Of a stretch of DNA of 64,000 nucleotides, positions 36,917 to 44,586 are shown piece by piece. The translations under genes and the position numbers were made by a program. The stretch covers positions 248,001-312,000 of the forward strand of contig NZ_JACJQO010000006.1 of NCBI RefSeq assembly GCF_014696715.1, written 5' to 3'. Positions within the stretch are counted from its first letter, which is position 1, and every line of letters begins with the position of its first letter. The notes below the pieces were generated by a model that saw nothing but the letters and a program-made list of their open reading frames with translations, searched no databases and was not told where the DNA came from. Source of the DNA: Pseudanabaena sp. FACHB-2040 (GTDB taxonomy: Bacteria; Cyanobacteriota; Cyanobacteriia; Phormidesmidales; Phormidesmidaceae).

Positions 36917-37948
36917 TTAGCTGAGAGAAACCTGCCCCGGCGGATCAAACAGTAGATGGGGCAAGATTGCCCCCGCAAGCTGAGCATCTTCTAAAATAGC
37001 GTCCTCTAAATTAGCGCCCGTGAGATTAGCCCCACTCAAGTCCGCTCCCATCAGATTGGCCCGCATTAAATTAGCATCGCTCAGATCGCTTTCTCGCAGG
37101 CAGGCTCCCCATAGATCAGCGCCCATTAAGTTTGCGCCGGCCAGGTTCGCTGTCTGCAAATTAACTCCAGCCAACTGAGCACCACTCAAATCGGCCCCCC
37201 AGAGAGAAGCGCCTGGAGCAATCCGGTAAAGCTCCTGTTCCAGAAGCAGGCTGCTCTCAGGAAAAAGCGTGCTGTCGCTGTAAATCGCTCCCTGCAAATT
37301 CGCATCCGTTAGACTGGCATGCTGCAGGTTAGCGGCCAAGAACTGGGCTCTGCAACCATTAATCTGGCTCAAATCAGCTCCGGTCAGGTCGGCTCCATTG
37401 AGGTTGGCCTCGGCCAAATCTGCACTCGAAAGATCGGCCTCTCGTAAGTTTGCGCCCGTCAGGTTGGCTCGCCGCAGCGCCGCACCAAATAGGTTAGCTC
37501 GGCTCAGGTTGGCCTGGCTCAAATCAGCCTCAGAAAGGTCACTGCCGCTCAAATCTTGGCCCCGCAGGTCACTGCCAGCCAGCTGACTGCCCGGTTCTAT
37601 CAGGTACATGCCAGCTTGGTCGGGGCGGAAGCCTACCGGAAACTGGGTCTGCCCGTTGTAAAGCGCGCCCGTTAAGTCTGCCTGCTCTAGCTGAGTTTGT
37701 TCTAGACAGGCTGAGCGCAGGTCGGCCTTTTTCAGATCAGCCTGGTGCAGGTTGGCCCGGGTCAATTGAGCCTCACGCAAATTGACCTGCCGCAGTGAAC
37801 TGCCGCTCAGGTTAGCCCCCTGCAGGTCAACCCCCCACAGGTCGGCCTGGTCGAGGTTGATGTGGCTCAAATCGACCTGCTGCAGATTCAGGTCGCTAAA
37901 GTCTCGTTCTCCCGAGGCGTAACGCTGCCTTAGCTCCCCCGTTTTCAT
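36917..37948 (-). CDS. Pentapeptide-repeat protein
   Basis: A 343-aa protein built almost entirely of A(D/N)LxX pentapeptides (for example ADLSQANLSRANLFGAALRR), which fold as a right-handed quadrilateral beta helix. Two interruptions (NGQTQFPVGFRPDQAGMYLI near residue 100 and YSDSTLFPESSLLLEQELYR near 225) split it into three helical blocks, each preceded by similar loops. The start is taken as MKTGELRQRYASGERDF at 37948, a common N-terminus in cyanobacterial members; a second ATG is five residues upstream. No signal peptide, so probably cytoplasmic. Function unknown. Confidence 0.85.
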   Translation of the reverse strand: MKTGELRQRYASGERDFSDLNLQQVDLSHINLDQADLWGVDLQGANLSGSSLRQVNLREAQLTRANLHQADLKKADLRSACLEQTQLEQADLTGALYNGQTQFPVGFRPDQAGMYLIEPGSQLAGSDLRGQDLSGSDLSEADLSQANLSRANLFGAALRRANLTGANLREADLSSADLAEANLNGADLTGADLSQINGCRAQFLAANLQHASLTDANLQGAIYSDSTLFPESSLLLEQELYRIAPGASLWGADLSGAQLAGVNLQTANLAGANLMGADLWGACLRESDLSDANLMRANLMGADLSGANLTGANLEDAILEDAQLAGAILPHLLFDPPGQVSLS

Positions 37949-38084
37949 TGTGATTGAACGCATAGTCCTTAAGGACGTCCGATAATTACAGGAACGTTTT
38001 CTAAGCTATGCAAACACAGAAACTGTTCGACAGGAGAAAATTAATAAAGAAACAGCTTACTTGTGTGTAGTTTTCATGATCAAA

Positions 38085-38963
38085 CTACGCGATCATTTGC
38101 CACTGTTCCCAGGTAGATTTGTCGGCTTTGGCCTGGGTTTGTTTTACCCAAACAACATGCCCCTTAGCGTGGGGAGTAACAATAGCCGACTCGCCTCGCT
38201 TAGCCAGAGTATTGACCATCGCCAAAGCCTGTTCTCGGGTCGGGCGCAGCCGGAAAAAGCTGTAGTACTCTCCCTCTACCTCCATGGCCAGCACCCGCTG
38301 GTCGCTGCCCGGCAGCTGAATTCGGCAGGGTTGCTCGCCTGCCTGGTCTGATGAGAGTGCCTGTGAGAAGCTATCGCTTTGGGCAACCGCTGAACGGTCC
38401 GCCAGATCGGGCTGAATTTCTGCCTGAGGCGTATCAGAAATGTGCCAGGGGTGACTGGGACTCGCTGTAAACAGGGATCGATGGGTTTCTTTGGAGGGCT
38501 CATCCCATCGGGCTGAAGGCCAACCAGGTAAAGGCTCCTGAGCCAATCCGTCTAGCCAGTTCAGAGGCTGTGTCGTGCCCCAAGTCGCCTCATCAGATTC
38601 TGGCGTAATTTCAGCGGGAAAGTCGGCAGCAAAAAAGGACTCAGAAGATTCAGGTTCTGGTTTTGTTAGAAGCTGCAGCAGGTCGTAACTGCGCTGCTGC
38701 CGGTTTTGGTTGAGGCGCATGATTTCAGCCGTTCCTACCCCAGCAACTACGCTAGAAATAATGGAGAAACCAATATAGCGAATTGATACTTTCTTCTGCT
38801 CGTGCTGCAGCAGCGGCGAGAACCACTGCTTGATTGGGCCAGGTAGAGGAGCCGCAGCCGGACTGCCGCCCACGGAGGCTAGCGGTACGGTCAGGGAAGC
38901 AAAAACGGCACTAGAGGCCAGTATTGCTGGAAAAACAATTTTTTGAAAGGGAGAAGCAGTCAT
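38085..38963 (-). CDS. Membrane-anchored hypothetical protein
   Basis: A 292-aa protein with two N-terminal hydrophobic segments (about 10-30 and 60-80, the latter in IRYIGFSIISSVVAGVGTAE). A long acidic/Ser-rich middle follows. A C-terminal folded part (about 215-290) contains RVLAMEVEGEYYSFFRLRPT and GESAIVTPHAKGHVVWVKQ. The start is MTASPFQKIVF at 38963, because the upstream in-frame residues are unlike a signal. I do not recognise a family. Confidence 0.6.
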   Translation of the reverse strand: MTASPFQKIVFPAILASSAVFASLTVPLASVGGSPAAAPLPGPIKQWFSPLLQHEQKKVSIRYIGFSIISSVVAGVGTAEIMRLNQNRQQRSYDLLQLLTKPEPESSESFFAADFPAEITPESDEATWGTTQPLNWLDGLAQEPLPGWPSARWDEPSKETHRSLFTASPSHPWHISDTPQAEIQPDLADRSAVAQSDSFSQALSSDQAGEQPCRIQLPGSDQRVLAMEVEGEYYSFFRLRPTREQALAMVNTLAKRGESAIVTPHAKGHVVWVKQTQAKADKSTWEQWQMIA

Positions 38964-39276
38964 GGCAGAGAAATTTATAGAGCTGTAGGGGATTAGCAGC
39001 AAACCAAACTGTTTTGCAGGAAAAAGCCAAGCGCTTACCCGTTCATACTAGGTAAAGAGATAAGGCAATAGGCAAACTTTTGATTTACTCTCTGTAAGTT
39101 TTATATGAAAAATGACTTGTTCAAATTCTTACCCTGCAGCAGGTTGCAGTCAACTCAATCACTTCTTAGTAACTTTTTCTAGCGCTTTTAATCTTTAAGA
39201 AAGCAATACCTGAATTATCCTGAGCAACGTTTGCCCTTAAGTAGGAGTTGACAAGACAAAGCGTTTTCAAAGCTAG

Positions 39277-40059
39277 ATGAAGATGCTTGCAGATGCTTAT
39301 TTGGGTTCTTTATCGGTAAGTCTTATGCAGTGGAATGTGGTGCTGACTTTACTGGTGCTCATGGGTGCGATCGCACCTACCGCCTACCGCCTAGCCCTAA
39401 ACAAACTAGCGGAAGCGCCTCAGACTGCAGCCGGGGCGACCGTCGCTCAGCCAGGTCAGAACCGCCGCGAGGGCTGCCCTGGCTGTGACTTAGCCAACGC
39501 CAATATGCAGGGTAAAGATCTCAGCCGCCACAATTACTCAGCCGCCACGCTGACTGCTGCCAACCTAGCCCAGACCCAGCTGATCAATGCTCTGCTAGCC
39601 GATGCCAACCTAGAGCGGGCCAATCTGCACGAAGCCAATTTACAGGGCGCTGACCTAACCGCCGCTAACCTACAGAAAGCTGACCTGAGCCAGGCCCAAA
39701 TGCTCCATGCCACCTTCATTCGAGCGAATCTGGAAGGAGCTATCTTGAGCCAGGTGGAGCTGCGCGACGCGGGCCTATGTTCAGCCAATCTCAAAGCCGC
39801 AGACCTGTCAGAGGCCAGCCTGTATGGGGCCATCTTGCGGGGAGCAGACTTGTCAGGGGCAGATCTGCGGGGGGCAGATTTGCGCTACGCAGATCTATAC
39901 AAGGCCAAGCTAGACAACGCCAATTTGACAGGGGCCAGGATGGAATTCGCCACCCTGCCCGATGGCAGCACAACAGATCCAGGGTTTGTTAATTCTGTGA
40001 ATCATACGCAGGGATGCGAACCGGTTGCCGAGCCTGAGGATTCATCTGAAAATTCTTAA
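39277..40059 (+). CDS. Membrane-anchored pentapeptide-repeat protein
   Basis: A 260-aa protein. A single hydrophobic N-terminal helix (WNVVLTLLVLMGAIAPTAYR, about 20-39) is followed by a spacer and the motif EGCPGCDLANANMQGKDL, a paired-cysteine cap seen in many cyanobacterial pentapeptide proteins. About 25 pentapeptide repeats run to residue 230, ending with ARMEFATLPDGST. It is probably anchored in the plasma or thylakoid membrane with the repeat helix on one side. Function is unknown. Confidence 0.82.
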   Translation: MKMLADAYLGSLSVSLMQWNVVLTLLVLMGAIAPTAYRLALNKLAEAPQTAAGATVAQPGQNRREGCPGCDLANANMQGKDLSRHNYSAATLTAANLAQTQLINALLADANLERANLHEANLQGADLTAANLQKADLSQAQMLHATFIRANLEGAILSQVELRDAGLCSANLKAADLSEASLYGAILRGADLSGADLRGADLRYADLYKAKLDNANLTGARMEFATLPDGSTTDPGFVNSVNHTQGCEPVAEPEDSSENS

Positions 40060-40113
40060 TTTGAAAAGAGTCATCCTAACTTTTAAATCCCCCCTCAAAG
40101 GAGACTCTTAAAA

Positions 40114-40140
40114 CCCCCCTTGATAAGGGTAGCAGGGGGG
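40114..40140. terminator. C/G-arm hairpin between convergent genes
   Basis: CCCCCCT pairs with AGGGGGG around a 13-nt loop in the 134-bp gap between the pentapeptide gene and the small exported-protein gene. The sequence resembles a dispersed cyanobacterial repeat (CCCCCCTTGATAAGGG). It could end transcription from both sides. Confidence 0.5.
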
Positions 40141-40193
40141 ATTGGGTAAGCCCTGCTACCCTCGAATAGCCTCTAATCTCTACAAGAGGTCTA

Positions 40194-40562
40194 TTAATTA
40201 GTAGCGTTATCTATCAGTTCTCGCAGGCGGCTGACGGTAGTCTCAAGGGCGCTGGTTTCGGGGACTTCTTTCGTTTTATCTGCCAAGCTAGGCACGCGCT
40301 TATAAGGATCAGGCATGGTTTCGGGGTTTTCTCCCTCCCTCAGGCGCTGCTGATATATTTCTTCCTGGGCACCCGTTTCCTGCCCATATACGTTGTAGGC
40401 CCGCTCCACCTCCTGATTAACTGCTGGGTTAGGAGGTTCGGCGGCGGCGTAGCTGGGTTGCAGGCCTGTGCCTAGGCTGATGAGAGTCAGCAGTCCGGCT
40501 AACACAACTGCCGCTAGCCCTCTGCGGCACACACCCAACACGCGTTCTGCAAAGCATTTCAT
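40194..40562 (-). CDS. Small exported protein of unknown function
   Basis: A 122-aa protein with a classical signal sequence (RRGLAAVVLAGLLTLISLGT, cleavage probably after AAA near residue 42). A short Asn/Glu/Pro-rich mature part follows, with ERAYNVYGQETGAQEEIYQQ and a C-terminal helix (TTVSRLRELIDNATN). No catalytic residues or cysteines in the mature region. Probably periplasmic or thylakoid lumenal. Family not recognised. Confidence 0.65.
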   Translation of the reverse strand: MKCFAERVLGVCRRGLAAVVLAGLLTLISLGTGLQPSYAAAEPPNPAVNQEVERAYNVYGQETGAQEEIYQQRLREGENPETMPDPYKRVPSLADKTKEVPETSALETTVSRLRELIDNATN

Positions 40563-40703
40563 CGTCTTATCCTAGATTCTAAGAAAAAGCTGCCTGGAGT
40601 GTATCAAGGTGCGATCGCACCGCCTTCTCTCGAAAGTAAGGACGCCACCCCAATTGCAGTTGCCCCTCCTAGAATAGGCAAAAGACACCTACCCCCAGCC
40701 CCT

Positions 40704-42092
40704 ATGCCCACTCCTCGCCTGCTGATCATTGGCCTCGACTGCATGGAACCGTCGCTGGTATTTGAGCAGTGGCGGCAGGACTTGCCCAACTTAGATCGGC
40801 TGATGCGTCAGGGCAGCTATGGCCGCTTAGAGAGCAGCATTCCGGCGATTACGGTGCCCGCCTGGAGCTGCATGATGACCGGGCGCGATCCGGGCGAGCT
40901 GGGAATCTATGGATTTCGCAACCGGCGCGATCGCACCTACGACAGCATGGCCATCTCCGACGGTCGCGCCGTCAAATTTCCCCGGCTGTGGGACATTCTG
41001 GGCGAGGCTGGCTGGCAGGTAGCGGCCCTCAGCGTGCCCGGCAGTTCACCACCCTACCCAGTCAACGGTTCTCTCGTCTCCTGCTTTCTCACCCGCAGCA
41101 TGGACGTGCCCTTTACCCATCCGCCGGAGCTAGCCGACCAGATCCGCACCTGGCTGCCCGACTTTATGATGGATGTGCCCAACTTCCGCTCCGACGAAAA
41201 GCAGCGCATCCTCGAAAACCTCTATACGCTCTGCGACCAGCGCTTCACCCTGGCTGAAAAGCTAATTGACCAAGATGCTCCCGACTTTTTGATGCTGGTA
41301 GACATGGGCGTTGATCGCATTCATCACGCCTTTTGGAAACCAATGGATCCGCGCCACCCCCAATACGAACCGGATTCTCCCTACGCCAACGCGATTCACG
41401 ACTACTATGTCCACGTCGATCAGCGCGTTGGAGAACTGCTCAACCGCTGCGACGACGATACCGCTGTGCTGGTCGTCTCAGACCACGGAGCCCAACCGCT
41501 GATGGGCGGCATCTGCGTCAACGAGTGGCTGATTGCCAACGGCTATCTAACCTTAAAAGAAACCCCGGCTGAACCCGTTGCCTTAGATCAGGTCGAAGTA
41601 GACTGGAGCCAAACCAAGGCCTGGGGCGCAGGTGGCTATTACGGTCGTATCTTCCTCAACGTCAAAGGCCGCGAACCCCAAGGCACCATTTCAATGGCCG
41701 ACTACGAAAAGACCCGTGACGAACTGGCCGAGCAGCTGTCTCAACTCACTGGCCCTCAGGGAGAACCGCTCCACATCAAAGCCTTCAAGCCCCAGCAGGT
41801 CTATCAAAAGGTGCGCGGCGTTGCCCCCGATTTGATTGTGTATTTCGACGATTTGGCTTGGCGCTCAGTGGGCAGTGTTGGCCTCAACAGCTTCTTCACC
41901 GTAGAAAACGACACTGGCCCCGACGATGCCAACCATGCGCCCTATGGCCTGATGATCTTCCACGATCCCAAGCAGCCCCAGCAAGGTCAAATGCTAGAAG
42001 GCGCACAGCTCTACGATATCTTGCCTACCCTGCTAGGACACTTCGGCATCACACCTCCAGCAGGCCTGCGCGGCAAACATCTGCCCGTTTAA
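40704..42092 (+). CDS. Type I phosphodiesterase/nucleotide pyrophosphatase-family protein
   Basis: A 462-aa member of the alkaline-phosphatase superfamily. Metal-binding landmarks include LLIIGLDCMEPSL near residue 6, the nucleophile Thr region ITVPAWSCMMTGRDPGELG (about 55), DMGVDRIHHAFW (about 205) and VVSDHGAQPLMGG (about 260). A C-terminal histidine (NHAPYGLM) follows. Such proteins hydrolyse phosphodiesters or phosphate esters; the substrate here is unknown. ATG 40704 is preferred: the 35 upstream in-frame residues are Pro-rich and unlike the family. No signal peptide, so cytoplasmic. Confidence 0.85.
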   Translation: MPTPRLLIIGLDCMEPSLVFEQWRQDLPNLDRLMRQGSYGRLESSIPAITVPAWSCMMTGRDPGELGIYGFRNRRDRTYDSMAISDGRAVKFPRLWDILGEAGWQVAALSVPGSSPPYPVNGSLVSCFLTRSMDVPFTHPPELADQIRTWLPDFMMDVPNFRSDEKQRILENLYTLCDQRFTLAEKLIDQDAPDFLMLVDMGVDRIHHAFWKPMDPRHPQYEPDSPYANAIHDYYVHVDQRVGELLNRCDDDTAVLVVSDHGAQPLMGGICVNEWLIANGYLTLKETPAEPVALDQVEVDWSQTKAWGAGGYYGRIFLNVKGREPQGTISMADYEKTRDELAEQLSQLTGPQGEPLHIKAFKPQQVYQKVRGVAPDLIVYFDDLAWRSVGSVGLNSFFTVENDTGPDDANHAPYGLMIFHDPKQPQQGQMLEGAQLYDILPTLLGHFGITPPAGLRGKHLPV

Positions 42093-42097
42093 GCCAG

Positions 42098-42910
42098 TCA
42101 GGCTCCAGCGTGAGTATTAAGCGCCATGCCAACAACCGTTCGCCAAAGACGATCTGGCAGAAACTGCCGCATCAGCAGGTAAGGACCGGGCTGGGCGGGG
42201 TAGCGGAGTTTGTCGGTGCGATCGCAGGCCGCTCGATAAACAACCCTTGCCACTGCTTCTGGACCCGGGAGGTTGTCGTTTAGGCGAGTGGTCATCTCCA
42301 TCGTGTTGCTCAGTTCGGGTTCATAGGCAGGGTGGGTCGCCCACCGCTGTGAGCGGGTAATAAAGTCAGTTTTAATGCCGCCCGGTTCCACCAGCTTGAT
42401 TTGAATGTTGTGGCGTTTGAGCTCAAAGCGCAGTGACTCAGATAGACCCTCAACAGCAAACTTTGAGGCATGGTAGGCACTGGCAAAGGGAAACGCAAGA
42501 CGACCTCCAATGGATGAAATATTCACAATGGTGCCGTGATTTTGACACCGCATTATCGGCAAAACCATTTGGATCACCGCCACCAGACCAAAGACATTGG
42601 TTTGAAACTGCTGTTCTAGCTGATCAGCCGAAATCCCTTCCAGTGGGCCTGTTAGCCCATAGCCTGCATTGTTGACCACCACATCAATGGCACCAAACTG
42701 ATCGGTTGTTTTCTCGATAGCATTTGCAATCGACGCTTTATCCGTGACGTCAAGATAGGGTGTGATGAGGTTGGGCGCATTTGCCCAAGCACCTGTCTTA
42801 TGGGCAGACCGCATGGTCGCCGCTACGTTCCAGCCTTGCTGCACAAAGTACTGAGCCGTTGCTCGCCCAATCCCAGTTGAAGCGCCTGTAATTAAAACCG
42901 TTTTCTTCAT
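42098..42910 (-). CDS. Short-chain dehydrogenase/reductase
   Basis: A 270-aa classical SDR oxidoreductase. The NAD(P)-binding motif is VLITGASTGIGRATA at the start, NNAG near residue 83 (VVNNAGYGLTGP), and the catalytic Ser and Tyr-x3-Lys are in NISSIGG and YHASKFAVEGLSE. Substrate unknown. The start is MKKTVLITG at 42910. It is convergent with the phosphodiesterase gene (5-bp gap) and divergent from a MerR regulator. The MerR-type operator lies 34 bp upstream, so it is probably the target of that regulator. Confidence 0.9.
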   Translation of the reverse strand: MKKTVLITGASTGIGRATAQYFVQQGWNVAATMRSAHKTGAWANAPNLITPYLDVTDKASIANAIEKTTDQFGAIDVVVNNAGYGLTGPLEGISADQLEQQFQTNVFGLVAVIQMVLPIMRCQNHGTIVNISSIGGRLAFPFASAYHASKFAVEGLSESLRFELKRHNIQIKLVEPGGIKTDFITRSQRWATHPAYEPELSNTMEMTTRLNDNLPGPEAVARVVYRAACDRTDKLRYPAQPGPYLLMRQFLPDRLWRTVVGMALNTHAGA

Positions 42911-42943
42911 AGAAGCCTCCAAACGTTGGCCTCCATACTCTAA

Positions 42944-42965
42944 ACTGTGGAGCATACTCCACAGT
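42944..42965 (-). promoter_or_regulatory. MerR-type operator in the SDR promoter
   Basis: ACTGTGGAG-CATA-CTCCACAGT is a perfect 9-bp dyad. On the minus strand it is preceded by TTGACT and followed by TTTAGAGT. That gives a -35 and a weak -10 spaced about 20 bp apart with the dyad between them, the stretched layout used by MerR activators. Confidence 0.75.
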
Positions 42966-42998
42966 CAAGCCCTTACTCAGTCGATTTTGAAAGCTGCC

Positions 42999-43358
42999 AT
43001 GCTAATCGGTGAGCTAGTCAAAAAAACGGGTCTGCCCAAAGACACGATTCGCTTTTACGAGAAAATTGGGCTCATTGCGGCTCAGGAGCGGCAGGCAGGT
43101 ACACGCAGCTACAAGGACTACGGAGACGAGGCCGTTGAGCACCTTGCCATGATCACCCAAGGAAAAAAGCTAGGCTTTACCTTGAAAGAAATTAAGCAAC
43201 TTATGGATACCTGGAATACGGCTGCAATGCCAGAAGCCGAGCAGATACGGGTAATCGAGCACAAGCTAGAGGAAATAGCTGAAAAAATGCAGCACTTGAA
43301 TGTTATGAAAACCTATCTTACTGAAAAGCTAAGTAAACTCAGGCAGAAGCCGTTGTAA
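42999..43358 (+). CDS. MerR-family transcriptional regulator
   Basis: A 119-aa regulator. The winged helix-turn-helix is LIGELVKKTGLPKDTIRFYE (residues 2-21) plus SYKDYGDEAVEHLAMITQG. A dimerisation coiled coil (EQIRVIEHKLEEIAEKMQHL) ends in a short tail. There are no cysteines, so it does not look like a metal or redox sensor; an organic ligand is more likely. The ATG at 42999 is preferred over a TTG four codons upstream. It probably controls the divergent SDR gene and itself through the shared operator. Confidence 0.88.
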   Translation: MLIGELVKKTGLPKDTIRFYEKIGLIAAQERQAGTRSYKDYGDEAVEHLAMITQGKKLGFTLKEIKQLMDTWNTAAMPEAEQIRVIEHKLEEIAEKMQHLNVMKTYLTEKLSKLRQKPL

Positions 43359-43497
43359 AGACAGTCTGGCTCTGCGCGCATTTCGATAATAGATAAATCT
43401 CATTCCAGCCTACAACTTTAATCACTTAAATGACACTCTTACAATAGGTCATCTAATAAGTTGGGTAGGGACAATGAAACCTAACATTAAAGAGCTT

Positions 43498-43525
43498 GTT
43501 GGGTTGAGCCTTGGCTCAACCCAAC
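43498..43525. repeat. Dispersed-type inverted repeat
   Basis: GTTGGGTTGAGCC-TT-GGCTCAACCCAAC is a perfect 13-bp inverted repeat, flanked by AACCTACA. Repeats with GTTGGGTT...AACCCAAC ends are common extragenic elements in cyanobacteria. It lies 140 bp after the MerR gene. Confidence 0.7.
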
Positions 43526-43577
43526 CTACACATTTAACTGCATTAATTCGCTAACTACCAGGCAGTCTAAGGCGTTG

Positions 43578-43754
43578 CTACTGGGGAGCAATACCGTTAT
43601 AGATGCTAAAAGACAGCAGAACAATTAATAGAATGCCGATTGAAGTCGACAGTAGAAATAGAACAGAAGGCTTTTTAGGAGTAGGGGTTTCACTATCACG
43701 TTGAACGCCTGTAGGTTCAAGCGTTTGGGGATCTATATTTTGGTCAGATTTCAT
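43578..43754 (-). CDS. Small single-span membrane protein
   Basis: A 58-aa ORF. A polar N-terminal half (MKSDQNIDPQTLEPTGVQRD) is followed by one strong hydrophobic helix (VLFLLSTSIGILLIVLLSFS, residues 31-50) and a short tail (IYNGIAPQ). Composition and the clean single transmembrane helix suggest a real gene. I do not recognise it among the small photosystem or NDH subunits. ATG at 43754 has GAGGTATCAGCAG upstream. Confidence 0.55.
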   Translation of the reverse strand: MKSDQNIDPQTLEPTGVQRDSETPTPKKPSVLFLLSTSIGILLIVLLSFSIYNGIAPQ

Positions 43755-43913
43755 ACTGCTGATACCTCATTAAAGCAATAATTTCCATTGTTAGAAATCA
43801 TCGCTTCTGGCTACGAAATCGACATCTAACTTGTGGTGCATCTCGGAGGACGGGGGTTAGAGGGTGCAGGGTAGAGGGTATAGAGTATAAGTTCTGTGAA
43901 TTTATTTTCAGAT

Positions 43914-44330
43914 CTAATTTCCTTGCTTCAGTTGCTGTGTAAACGCTGCGTGTTCAGGTGAACTTAATCCCTGCTGAAGCACCTCTAGCACCTGCGGCAT
44001 TTGGTTGCTTAAAAGAGCCTCTACAGGCAGCCACAACCCTAGGAATACTTGGCTACGAATGATGCCGTCCGAACTAGGAAACAGCGGCTGATACTCCCCA
44101 TTGGTGAGGCAAAACCATTCAAGCCGATTCTCGTAGGATTGCCAAATTACATACTCTAAAACCCTACTGCGGTGATACACCTGCTTCTTGCTGCCTGTAT
44201 CAATAGCCGCACTCAATCAGTTCTGCTTTTTTAATGTGGGCTGCTGCATACCGTCGCTCAAACTCAGGGAGGGTGAAGCGATCGCCGCTCTCAAGCGGGG
44301 GTGGATAAGCCTTTGGAAAACCAGCCTGGG
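43914..44330 (-). pseudogene. Uma2-family (DUF820) endonuclease remnant with internal deletion
   Basis: Two pieces of one Uma2 protein are joined out of frame. The N-terminal piece (about 44215-44330) reads QAGFPKAYPPPLESGDRFTL and then PEFERRYAAAHIKKAELIE. The C-terminal piece (43914-44216) reads SAAIDTGSKKQVYHRSRVLE, then YVIWQSYENRLEWFCL and IIRSQVFLGLWLPVEALL. In intact members roughly 100 residues lie between, including the PD-(D/E)XK-like active site; they are missing here. The junction is at ATTGAGTGCGGCTATTGAT. An open frame of 100 aa from TTG 44216 would encode only the tail and is unlikely to be functional. Confidence 0.7.
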
Positions 44331-44475
44331 GGTTAAGGCGACAGGTTTTAGGCCGGTTTGTGTCCACGCTGCACCATGATCAAGTCCTCGGTGACGACGG
44401 ATACTGTTCACCTTAACAAATTCTAAAATTGCCCTACTATAGCTCGCTATGCTGGGGATTTTTAAACAGAAAAAA

Positions 44476-44501
44476 GCGGGATTTGTTGCAGCAAATCCCG
44501 C
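44476..44501 (-). terminator. Terminator of psaB
   Basis: GCGGGATTTG-6 nt-CAAATCCCGC forms a 10-bp stem; on the minus strand it is followed by TTTTTTCTGTTT. It lies 86 bp after the psaB stop, a typical intrinsic terminator. Confidence 0.85.
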
Positions 44502-44586
44502 CATTCTCACGTTTAATTCTTAGAGACTATGGCATTAACCCGTGAGAAACACTTTAAATTTCAACTAAGTTCGGCCGAGTTCAGGG

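Noticed and set aside
36917-37948. CRISPR-like or tandem DNA repeat
   Set aside because: The periodicity is the 15-bp codon rhythm of a pentapeptide-repeat gene, not repeats with spacers.
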